A DNA stretch of 5,936 nt from JBGAWK01 sp044227665 (GTDB taxonomy: Bacteria; Bacteroidota; Bacteroidia; Chitinophagales; JADIYW01). A program made the translations under genes and the position numbers. The notes below the pieces were generated by a model that did no database searches, was not told where the DNA came from, and worked only from the letters and a program-made list of their open reading frames with translations. Each line of letters starts with the position of its first letter. Position 1 is the first letter of the stretch. The stretch is taken from NCBI GenBank assembly GCA_044227665.1, contig JBGAWK010000092.1, positions 1 through 5,936 on the forward strand, written 5' to 3'. This document shows positions 1 through 5,936 of the stretch, one piece after another.

Positions 1-3000
1 ATTACATTCAGATAGATGGAAATGATATTACGGGTCTAGGATTAGCAAGACTTGATTATGGTAATTTTAGTATCTACCTTACAGACTTAGGTAGTGGTCC
101 ACTACAAAATAATGATTTGGCTTGTAATGCTATAGACTTAGGTGTCTTCACTGGAGGTGCACAAACCTATAGCCAAATTACACAAAGTAATGCTTGTGCC
201 TCTGAACAGACTAATGAACCTAATGTAAGCGGGGGTACTGATTTTAGTGCAGATAGTTATGACGAAACGGTATGGTATTATTTCAAAACAGGAACTAGCC
301 CTGGCGAAGTAACCATCAATGTCAATGGATGTCCTTATGCATCTAGATGGCAAGGATTTACAGTATATAGAAGCCCTATTACTAGTAATGGCAACTGTAA
401 TCTTAATTTATTTGCACAAATGACCGAAGTAGCACAAACTGGCATCTCAGGTTGTAATCCTACGCTTAAACTTACTTGCCTTGAGCCCAATACGTACTAT
501 TACATCCAAGTAGATGCTTATGATGATGCTATAGATGGTAATGTAGATGGCAACACCTTTAATATTTCTGTAACGGACAATGGTATAGTAACTGCCAGAC
601 CTGATAATGATAATATAGCTAATGTTCATAATTTCGGCACTTTAAATTTAAATACGTCACTTGTTCGTACTCGTGCAGGGGGATATTTTAGTGTGCTCAA
701 TAACTATTGTGCTACGGATGAAGTAAATGAACCTAATGCGGATTGGAGTGTTCCTGATGATGATGTCAATGCAGATGAGACAGTATGGTATAGATTTACA
801 ATGACATTTACAGGAGATGCTATTCTTGACTTTACAAATACAAATCTTGGAGCGGAAGTAAATCTTACGGGCAACCTATATCGGAATACTGGTGCAGCAG
901 GCGCAGCTACGTTCTCTACGCTACAACTTGTAGGAGGGTTTACACAAGTTCCATTTATTTTACAAGATTTTACTTTTAGCTGCTTAACGCCCGGTGAATA
1001 TTACATTCAAGTTGACGGACTAGACTTAGCAGGCAATCAAGACCCCGATGCTGCATCAGGAACTAACCTAAGTAGAGGTGAATGGGATTTGACGATCAGG
1101 AATTCAGCGCCGGGATTTCCTTATGCCCAGCATGATAATATAGCTAATGCGTATAATTTAGGAATACCTGCATGTGGAGGTTCTGTAGGCTTGCCATTCA
1201 ACAGTGTAGAGACCAACAATACTTGTGCCACTGTACAATCAGGGGAGCCTCATGCCGATAGTAATGATGAAACAGTGTGGTTTTATTTTGCTGCGCCTAC
1301 GGGGGCAAATGGACCTATTACTGTTACTGTAGATGGAGATGATTCTCCTATCTCTGGAAGAGACTGGGATATGCATCCTAGTATCTATGTTTATCATAGC
1401 ACTACAGGTGCTTTCACAACTAACTTTGGGGAATTGGAAGAGGTAGGCTCAGGTAGCACAATTGTTCCTGATTATATCAACAAAACAGCTACCGCAACTT
1501 TCGACTGTGTAATTCCAGGACATGTATATCTTGTGCAAATTGATGGGTGGGACGGTCCTCTTGCCGATGAATATGGTAAGTTTAGTATTAATGTTGCAGC
1601 TTCGGCGTGTCCCGCACCTCCTGCAAATGATGAGCCATGTAGTGCAATTAATTTAGGCACTCCAGGTACAAATACTTGTACTTCGGCAGGTTTTGGCGGC
1701 AGCGGTACTCGTACCTCTACTCAATATAATTTTAATGCAAATTCCACAGTATCCAATAATCCTGCGGGATTATGGGACGATGATTGTGCCAATAGCTATT
1801 GTGCAGGAGATGTATGGTATAAGTTTACTGCTCCACAAACTGGCAATATAATTATTGAAGGTCGCCAACAAGGTACTAATATAGCCGGGATACCTACTCA
1901 GCCTACTGAATTAGGCGTAACAGTATATCGTGCTGTTGGTGGTGCTTGTTCAAATCTTCAATATATTACGTGTAAAACTGGCGGTATAACCCCACTATCG
2001 GGCAGCGATGCGGAACTGGAAACGAGTGTGGCCGTTACTGCGGGGGAAACATATTATGTGAAAGTTTATGATGCAGATGGTACTTATAATAACCAATGGT
2101 ATCAGTTGTGTATTACACAAACATGCTCTGCCGACAATTGTAATGCGGCATTAAGTTTACAAGATGGCGTATCCCAATGTTGGGATTTAGAGACTACTGA
2201 TGCTGAGCCATTAGCACAGTCCTATAGAGACTGTAATACAAATGAGGTAGCAGAAAATTCTATTTACTATAAATTTACGACTAGTTCAGACCCGGCAGCA
2301 GCAGAATCTGGAGTAAATATTACTATGTTCGGAAATATGAACGTTGCTGCAAATTTCTTAGGCATACCATATACAGGATGTACTGCTTTCGGAATTTTTG
2401 CCTGTGATAGAGATGGTGTTTCCGTAGGAATTTTTGAGGACGCTACGCCTTGTGACGGTAGTTTTGACAAATTAATGGATTGCATTACTACAGATGTGTG
2501 TAATGGTGGGGCATGGGGATTCAGTAAAGATTATACCAACTTAAAACCTGCTACAACCTATATCATCCAAATAAATTCACAAGATCAAGGTCTCGCCATC
2601 AACTGTCTTGCATCATTAGATGCTATAGATTATGGTACAATTACTGTTACCAGCTTAGATACTAACGCGCCTGCCCTTCCAATAGAGTTAGTTTCTTTTA
2701 CAGGCTATAACAATGGTGAGGTCAATATACTAAATTGGACTACTGCCTCAGAATTGAATAATGACTTCTTTACTGTAGAGCGTTCATTTGACGGTGAAAA
2801 CTTCATACCTATAGGTGTTGTAGAAGGTGCCGGCAATAGCAATTCTATATTGAATTATACACTTACAGATTTTAATCCACAAGTAGGAAATAATTACTAC
2901 AGATTAAAACAAACTGACTATGATGGCAACTACTCTTACTCTCAGATTATAAATATTCCTTTGCAGGATCAAGAGAAAGCAGTAACCTCTATTACAGGGG

Positions 3001-3245
3001 TATATCCAAATCCTACTACAGGGCAACTTAATATAGAGCTTTTTGTTGCACAAGAGAAGATAGATTTCAATTTTAGTGTTACAAATATTGTAGGACAGTC
3101 CATGAGAAATGAATTTATCAATCTTGCCAAAGGAAAACATAAAATCATCTTGGATGCATCTGATTATGCAGCAGGTATGTACTTAATCAATATGATGAAT
3201 AAGGAATTCAATATTAGCTTGGATCACAAATTTATTAAACAGTAA
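1..3245 (+). CDS. Secreted PPC-like repeat protein with T9SS type A sorting domain (5' end missing)
   Basis: The reading frame is open to the left edge (first full codon at 3, stop TAA at 3243-3245), so about 1080 residues are visible and the true start is upstream. The TTG at 117 is an internal Leu codon: the codons before it (YIQIDGND..., 3 onward) already match the end of a repeat unit. Seen in order: a tail of one unit (3 to about 107), five beta-sandwich-like units (about 111-2660), a Bacteroidota fibronectin-III-like module (about 2676-2960) and a C-terminal sorting domain with the VYPNPTTG motif (about 2997-3242). Known for the family: such proteins cross the outer membrane through the type IX system, and the sorting domain is usually cleaved when they are released or anchored. 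No protease or glycosidase catalytic domain is visible, but one could lie in the missing N-terminus. A structural, adhesive or substrate-binding role is inference. No signal peptide can be seen because the start is absent. Confidence 0.9.
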   Translation, partial: YIQIDGNDITGLGLARLDYGNFSIYLTDLGSGPLQNNDLACNAIDLGVFTGGAQTYSQITQSNACASEQTNEPNVSGGTDFSADSYDETVWYYFKTGTSPGEVTINVNGCPYASRWQGFTVYRSPITSNGNCNLNLFAQMTEVAQTGISGCNPTLKLTCLEPNTYYYIQVDAYDDAIDGNVDGNTFNISVTDNGIVTARPDNDNIANVHNFGTLNLNTSLVRTRAGGYFSVLNNYCATDEVNEPNADWSVPDDDVNADETVWYRFTMTFTGDAILDFTNTNLGAEVNLTGNLYRNTGAAGAATFSTLQLVGGFTQVPFILQDFTFSCLTPGEYYIQVDGLDLAGNQDPDAASGTNLSRGEWDLTIRNSAPGFPYAQHDNIANAYNLGIPACGGSVGLPFNSVETNNTCATVQSGEPHADSNDETVWFYFAAPTGANGPITVTVDGDDSPISGRDWDMHPSIYVYHSTTGAFTTNFGELEEVGSGSTIVPDYINKTATATFDCVIPGHVYLVQIDGWDGPLADEYGKFSINVAASACPAPPANDEPCSAINLGTPGTNTCTSAGFGGSGTRTSTQYNFNANSTVSNNPAGLWDDDCANSYCAGDVWYKFTAPQTGNIIIEGRQQGTNIAGIPTQPTELGVTVYRAVGGACSNLQYITCKTGGITPLSGSDAELETSVAVTAGETYYVKVYDADGTYNNQWYQLCITQTCSADNCNAALSLQDGVSQCWDLETTDAEPLAQSYRDCNTNEVAENSIYYKFTTSSDPAAAESGVNITMFGNMNVAANFLGIPYTGCTAFGIFACDRDGVSVGIFEDATPCDGSFDKLMDCITTDVCNGGAWGFSKDYTNLKPATTYIIQINSQDQGLAINCLASLDAIDYGTITVTSLDTNAPALPIELVSFTGYNNGEVNILNWTTASELNNDFFTVERSFDGENFIPIGVVEGAGNSNSILNYTLTDFNPQVGNNYYRLKQTDYDGNYSYSQIINIPLQDQEKAVTSITGVYPNPTTGQLNIELFVAQEKIDFNFSVTNIVGQSMRNEFINLAKGKHKIILDASDYAAGMYLINMMNKEFNISLDHKFIKQ
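3..2660 (+). repeat. Array of PPC-like protein repeats (one partial plus five units)
   Basis: Each unit opens with an ND..AxxLG-like segment, has a central D-E-T-V-W-Y-x-F strand and closes with Y-Y-I-Q-V-D-G followed by a G-x-F-x-I-x-V strand. This is the general plan of pre-peptidase C-terminal (PPC) beta-sandwich domains. Central motifs lie at 261-284 (DETVWYYF), 774-797 (DETVWYRF), 1266-1289 (DETVWFYF), 1806-1826 (GDVWYKF) and 2256-2276 (NSIYYKF), so the period is roughly 450-540 bases. Closing motifs lie near 3, 495, 996, 1518, 2043 and 2553. Units 1-3 also share a C-A-S/T-x-x-x-x-x-E-P block before the central motif. Units 4 and 5 are more divergent. The units were recognised by eye; the exact boundaries are approximate. 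Confidence 0.75.
2676..3242 (+). other. Fibronectin-III-like module and T9SS C-terminal sorting domain
   Basis: The segment starting LPIELVSFTG and running through LNWTTASELNNDFFTVERS and YYRLKQTDYDG is the Fn3-like module that commonly precedes sorting domains in Bacteroidota proteins. It is followed by GVYPNPTTGQLNIE, a central NIVGQSM strand, L-A-K-G-K-H-K-I-I-L-D and AAGMYLINM. This is the usual order of a type A (Por secretion system) sorting domain, which ends the protein with FIKQ. The whole segment lacks cysteine, unlike the repeat array before it. The family assignment is strong; the fate of the exported protein (released, or bound to surface lipopolysaccharide) cannot be read from the sequence. 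Confidence 0.9.
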
Positions 3246-3254
3246 ATCTAAATT

Positions 3255-3298
3255 TCACAGTAAGAGCCTAGTAAATGTAGGCTCTTACTGTGGGTTTA
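3255..3298 (+). terminator. Hairpin terminator after the repeat protein
   Basis: A perfect 15-bp inverted repeat (3256-3270 with 3278-3292, left arm CACAGTAAGAGCCTA) encloses a 7-base loop. It begins 10 bases after the stop codon, and G-U pairs could lengthen the stem outward by one or two positions. Only a short, broken T run (GGGTTTATT) follows, so it is a weaker intrinsic terminator by composition than the one at 5829-5860. Its position and stem length still make termination, or 3'-end protection of the mRNA, the likely role. Confidence 0.75.
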
Positions 3299-3348
3299 TT
3301 GTGTATAACTATGCATTCTCGTCATTAGTATTAGCCCTTATATTTCTG

Positions 3349-3356
3349 TACCTTTG
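3349..3356 (+). promoter_or_regulatory. Bacteroidota-type -7 promoter element for gyrB
   Basis: TACCTTTG matches the Bacteroidota primary-sigma -7 consensus TAnnTTTG exactly and ends 24 bases before the gyrB ATG. It predicts a transcript starting near 3360-3363 with a leader of about 20 bases. A convincing TTTG -33 element is not present; the nearest candidate is TTAG at 3325-3328 with a 20-base spacer. The assignment rests on the exact -7 match, its spacing to a real gene, and its place after a terminator. Confidence 0.6.
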
Positions 3357-3380
3357 TCGCCTTGCAACAATAACATTATT

Positions 3381-5348
3381 ATGTCTGAAGAAGAGATAAA
3401 GGCACAAAAACAAAGTAATTACGGCGCAGATAATATTACCGTACTGGAAGGCTTGGAAGCTGTACGTAAGCGTCCTGCCATGTATATAGGGGATATAGGC
3501 GTAAGAGGTCTCCATCACTTAGTCTATGAAGTAGTGGACAACTCTATAGATGAGGCACTTGCAGGATATTGCAAAAATATATTTGTTACCATACATGAGA
3601 ATAATAGCATCACGGTGCAAGATGATGGTAGAGGCATTCCTGTAGAGATGCACAAGAAAGAAGGCCGCTCTGCCTTAGAGGTGGTAATGACCGTACTCCA
3701 TGCTGGCGGGAAATTTGATAAAGACAGCTATAAAGTATCAGGGGGGCTTCACGGCGTGGGGGTATCCTGTGTCAATGCATTATCAAAACATTTGGCAGTA
3801 ACAGTAGAACGAGACGGCAAAAAATACTATCAAGAATACAGTATCGGTGCGCCAAAATTTTCTGTGAAAGAGGTTGGTAATTCTGAACGCAGAGGCACCA
3901 CGGTACATTTTGTACCTGATGACAGTATATTTACGACTACAGTTTACAACTTTGACACCCTCATGGCAAGGATGAGAGAACTTGCCTATCTCAATAGAGG
4001 TATATCTATTACCATCTCTGATGAGCGTGAAAAAGATGAAAATGGCAATATCCTTAGTGAGACCTTCTTTTCCGAAGGAGGTATCATAGACTTCGTCCAA
4101 TATCTAGACAGAAATAGGACACCTCTAGCAGAGCAGCCCGCATTTATAGAAGGCAGCAAAGAAAATGTCATGGTAGATGTCGCCTTCCAATATAATGATG
4201 GAGAGTACAACGAAAATATACATTCCTACGTAAATAATATAAATACCATAGAAGGGGGTACCCATGTATCTGGATTTAGACGTGCCTTGACGAGAGTATT
4301 TAAAAACTATGCTACCAAGAATGATTTATTTTCAAAAGTAAAGGTAGAAATTAGTGGCGACGACTTCAGAGAAGGCATCACTGCTATTATCTCGGTAAAA
4401 GTTCCTGAACCACAGTTCGAGGGGCAAACAAAAACTAAGTTAGGAAACGGTGAAGTACAAGGTATCGTAGAAGGTATCGTAGGGGAAACCTTGGAATACT
4501 ATCTCGAAGAACACCCCAAAGAAGCTAAAGCCATCATCAATAAGGTAGTGTTGGCGGCTACGGCTCGTCATGCGGCTCGCAAGGCAAGAGAACTTGTACA
4601 GCGTAAGAATGTACTTACCGGATCAGGATTGCCCGGCAAACTAGCCGACTGCTCCGAGAAAGATGCCGCACAATGTGAGATATACCTAGTAGAGGGAGAC
4701 TCCGCAGGGGGTACTGCAAAACAAGGCAGGGATAGACGTTTTCAAGCTATCATGCCATTGAGAGGTAAGATTCTCAACGTAGAGAAAGCTATGGAATACA
4801 AAATTTATGAAAACGAAGAAATAAAAAATATTTTTACTGCTTTAGGCGTATCTCGTGGTGTGGACGGCGATGAAAAGGCTCTGAATATTGCAAAACTCCG
4901 CTATCACAAAATTATCATCATGTGTGATGCCGATATTGATGGTAGCCATATCACCACCTTGATATTGACTTTCTTTTTCCGTTATATGCGTGAACTTATA
5001 GAAAATGGATATATCTATATTGCAGCACCACCCTTGTATTTAGTAAAGAAAGGCAATAAAAGTACTTATGCATGGAATGACACTCAGCGTATGGCAGCCG
5101 TCAAAGAGTTGGCTGCAGGGGGCAAAGAAGACAGCGTGAACGTACAGCGTTACAAAGGTTTGGGTGAAATGAATGCCGATCAACTATGGGAGACTACCAT
5201 GAATCCCGACACGCGAACATTAAGACAGGTGGCTATAGAAAATGCAGCTCAAGCTGATGACATATTTTCCATGCTAATGGGAGACGAAGTTCCTCCAAGG
5301 CGAGAATTTATAGAAACACATGCAAAATATGCTAGAATTGATGTGTAA
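3381..5348 (+). CDS. gyrB: DNA gyrase subunit B (type IIA topoisomerase ATPase subunit)
   Basis: Complete, 655 residues. GyrB pairs with GyrA as an A2B2 enzyme that uses ATP to introduce negative supercoils into DNA. GHKL ATPase domain: catalytic Glu50 and Asn54 in YEVVDNSIDEA, Asp81 in DDGRGIP, the ATP lid HAGGKFD...GGLHGVGVS, and Arg144 and Thr173 in positions equivalent to E. coli R136 and T165. Transducer domain: the QTK loop at 349-351, whose Lys contacts the ATP phosphate. TOPRIM domain: E438-G-D-S-A-G-G, PLRGKILNVEKA from 459, and the metal-binding DADIDG with Asp516, 518 and 520. The C-terminal part holds RYKGLGEMN from 590. The roughly 170-residue TOPRIM insertion of E. coli GyrB is absent, as is normal for this lineage. 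The ATG at 3381 is chosen because the upstream in-frame TTG at 3354 lies inside the -7 promoter box. ParE is the alternative; the N-terminal wording and motif set favour GyrB. Confidence 0.96.
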   Translation: MSEEEIKAQKQSNYGADNITVLEGLEAVRKRPAMYIGDIGVRGLHHLVYEVVDNSIDEALAGYCKNIFVTIHENNSITVQDDGRGIPVEMHKKEGRSALEVVMTVLHAGGKFDKDSYKVSGGLHGVGVSCVNALSKHLAVTVERDGKKYYQEYSIGAPKFSVKEVGNSERRGTTVHFVPDDSIFTTTVYNFDTLMARMRELAYLNRGISITISDEREKDENGNILSETFFSEGGIIDFVQYLDRNRTPLAEQPAFIEGSKENVMVDVAFQYNDGEYNENIHSYVNNINTIEGGTHVSGFRRALTRVFKNYATKNDLFSKVKVEISGDDFREGITAIISVKVPEPQFEGQTKTKLGNGEVQGIVEGIVGETLEYYLEEHPKEAKAIINKVVLAATARHAARKARELVQRKNVLTGSGLPGKLADCSEKDAAQCEIYLVEGDSAGGTAKQGRDRRFQAIMPLRGKILNVEKAMEYKIYENEEIKNIFTALGVSRGVDGDEKALNIAKLRYHKIIIMCDADIDGSHITTLILTFFFRYMRELIENGYIYIAAPPLYLVKKGNKSTYAWNDTQRMAAVKELAAGGKEDSVNVQRYKGLGEMNADQLWETTMNPDTRTLRQVAIENAAQADDIFSMLMGDEVPPRREFIETHAKYARIDV

Positions 5349-5389
5349 TCTTTATTAAAGGTTATCTTACTGTAAAGGAGCACACTTTT

Positions 5390-5398
5390 TATACTTTG
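5390..5398 (+). promoter_or_regulatory. Possible degenerate -7 promoter element for the lipoprotein gene
   Basis: TATACTTTG carries the TTTG half of the Bacteroidota -7 box, but the TA is one base too far or too near (spacing 3 or 1 instead of 2). It lies 36 bases before the ATG at 5435, a plausible distance. No TTTG -33 element is evident. The gene could instead be read from the gyrB transcript, since no clear terminator follows gyrB. Confidence 0.25.
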
Positions 5399-5427
5399 GT
5401 ATTACAATTGATTGTCCAATACTAAAG
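5394..5427 (+). other. Imperfect hairpin just upstream of the lipoprotein start codon
   Basis: CTTTGGTATT (5394-5403) pairs with AATACTAAAG (5418-5427) over 10 positions with a single G-U pair. Inside it ACAA (5404-5407) pairs with TTGT (5412-5415) around the tetraloop TTGA, leaving a CC bulge. The stem ends 7 bases before the ATG at 5435. There is no T run after it, so it does not look like an intrinsic terminator. It could be an mRNA structure affecting translation, a processing or stability element, or an operator-like dyad. It is AT-rich, so chance formation is possible. Confidence 0.4.
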
Positions 5428-5434
5428 ATAAATT

Positions 5435-5806
5435 ATGAATAAAAACATCTATGGCATACTTGCCACATTACTCTTGGTATTTTTTGCTTCATGTGAAAAA
5501 GAAGACAACAATGATTCCAATCAAGTAAATCTTGACAACACTACATGGAATGTAACTTCTACTCTGACTACGGGCTCATCATATACTTTTGATGTATTAT
5601 TCAAAGATAATGACTCATTTTATGTGAATAGTGTACCTGTTGCTTTAGGTGCATGGGCAATGTCGGGAGATAGTGTTACTTTTGGTTTGGATACTATGGG
5701 CGTAAGGGTTACTTACAAAGGGGGATTCCCTACAGATACAACCATGCAAGGAAGAATGACCTACGGTGCTTTGCCATTGGGTACATTTACTGGGGTAGAA
5801 AAATAG
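5435..5806 (+). CDS. Small lipoprotein with lipocalin-like beta-rich domain
   Basis: Complete, 123 residues. The N-terminus is a lipoprotein signal peptide: M-N-K-N, then a hydrophobic stretch (residues 5-17) and a lipobox F-A-S-C with the lipidated Cys20. The acidic run after it (EKEDNND, 21-27) resembles the charged tether that sends Bacteroidota lipoproteins to the cell surface, so surface exposure is possible but inferred. The mature body of about 90 residues has the pattern of small lipocalin-like proteins: TTWNVTS near 36-42, a YTFDVLFKDNDSF strand pair, GAWAMSGDSVTF at 72-83, VTYKG at 92-96, MQGRM at 104-108 and a closing GTFTGVEK. No catalytic residues are apparent, and the ligand or function is unknown. 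The ATG is chosen because the signal peptide starts there; no Shine-Dalgarno is seen. It lies 86 bases after gyrB and ends before a strong terminator. Confidence 0.85.
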   Translation: MNKNIYGILATLLLVFFASCEKEDNNDSNQVNLDNTTWNVTSTLTTGSSYTFDVLFKDNDSFYVNSVPVALGAWAMSGDSVTFGLDTMGVRVTYKGGFPTDTTMQGRMTYGALPLGTFTGVEK

Positions 5807-5828
5807 TTTTTAGTTTTATGTTTACGGT

Positions 5829-5860
5829 AAGAGGGGCAAAGGTTGCCCCTCTTTTTTTTT
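5829..5860 (+). terminator. Intrinsic terminator after the lipoprotein gene
   Basis: A perfect 11-bp stem, AAGAGGGGCAA (5829-5839) with TTGCCCCTCTT (5843-5853), has a 3-base loop. Its GC-rich core is followed at once by nine T residues (5852-5860), two of which also close the stem. This is a classic rho-independent terminator, 22 bases after the stop codon at 5804-5806. It ends the lipoprotein transcript and separates it from the next unit. Confidence 0.95.
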
Positions 5861-5905
5861 CAACAACATAGGATAATTCATAACGACTATCAATATTATC
5901 AGCAC

Positions 5906-5913
5906 TATATTTG
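5906..5913 (+). promoter_or_regulatory. Bacteroidota-type -7 promoter element next to the right-edge gene
   Basis: TATATTTG matches TAnnTTTG exactly and lies 45 bases after the T tract of the preceding terminator. Only five bases separate it from the ATG at 5919, so the predicted transcript would have almost no leader. No clear -33 element is seen in the AT-rich region before it. Confidence 0.5.
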
Positions 5914-5918
5914 CGCTC

Positions 5919-5936
5919 ATGAGTCAATTAGATTTT
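5919..5936 (+). CDS. Start of an unidentified gene, cut by the right edge
   Basis: ATG AGT CAA TTA GAT TTT opens a frame (M-S-Q-L-D-F) that continues past the window. Six residues are too few to identify a product. It is supported only by its position: after a strong terminator and directly after a consensus -7 promoter box. The real start could instead be a later codon outside the window. Confidence 0.4.

Noticed and set aside
117..119. TTG as the start of the repeat protein
   Set aside because: The frame is open to the left edge, and the codons before it encode the end of another repeat unit, so this is an internal Leu.
3255..3298. Bidirectional terminator or phage/IS attachment-like inverted repeat
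   Set aside because: There is no convergent gene, no direct-repeat flanks and no transposase or integrase nearby; a simple terminator after the upstream gene explains it.
3309..3518. Minus-strand open frame crossing the gyrB promoter region
   Set aside because: It overlaps the conserved start of gyrB and the terminator-promoter spacer, and its translation shows no family pattern.
3783..4100. Open frame of 105 codons on the minus strand
   Set aside because: It lies wholly within gyrB opposite conserved ATPase and transducer sequence, and has no recognisable domain or promoter; it is a shadow of the real gene.
4461..4482. Near-perfect tandem repeat GGTATCGTAG in gyrB
   Set aside because: It encodes the adjacent G-I-V-E / G-I-V-G residues just after the QTK loop, and the frame and motifs are intact around it, so it is ordinary coding sequence.
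5349..5393. Small palindrome CTTTATTAAAG after gyrB as a terminator
   Set aside because: The arms are only 5 bp, A/T-rich and separated by one base, so no stable hairpin forms and no T run follows directly.

Overview
The window looks like chromosomal DNA from a member of the Bacteroidota. Four observations support this. The first gene ends in a Por/type IX secretion (T9SS) C-terminal sorting domain. Two upstream regions carry exact matches to the Bacteroidota -7 promoter element TAnnTTTG. The start codons lack Shine-Dalgarno sequences and sit in A/T-rich leaders. The GyrB is the short form of about 655 residues, without the long TOPRIM insertion of enterobacterial GyrB. From memory, the N-terminal wording of GyrB (NYGADNITVLEGLEAVRKRP) resembles Chitinophagales. 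That placement is inference and was not tested by a search.

Layout, all genes on the + strand: (1) 1-3245, the 3' part of a large secreted repeat protein whose start lies before the window. It has a tail of one unit, then five beta-sandwich units resembling pre-peptidase C-terminal (PPC) domains, then a fibronectin-III-like module and a T9SS type A sorting domain. (2) 3246-3380, an intergenic region with a strong hairpin terminator and the gyrB promoter. (3) 3381-5348, a complete gyrB. (4) 5349-5434, a short spacer with an imperfect hairpin just before the next start codon. (5) 5435-5806, a small lipoprotein with a lipocalin-like beta-rich body. (6) 5829-5860, a textbook intrinsic terminator. 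(7) 5906-5936, a consensus promoter almost touching an ATG, which begins a gene that runs off the right edge.

The genes look like independent transcription units rather than one pathway: a cell-surface or secreted protein, a housekeeping topoisomerase, and a small envelope lipoprotein. I see no tRNA, rRNA, CRISPR array, insertion sequence, phage gene or defence system. I found no convincing evidence of a new multi-gene system. The points most worth a second look are the Cys-rich PPC-like repeat array, the hairpin at the lipoprotein start, and the apparently leaderless gene at the right edge.
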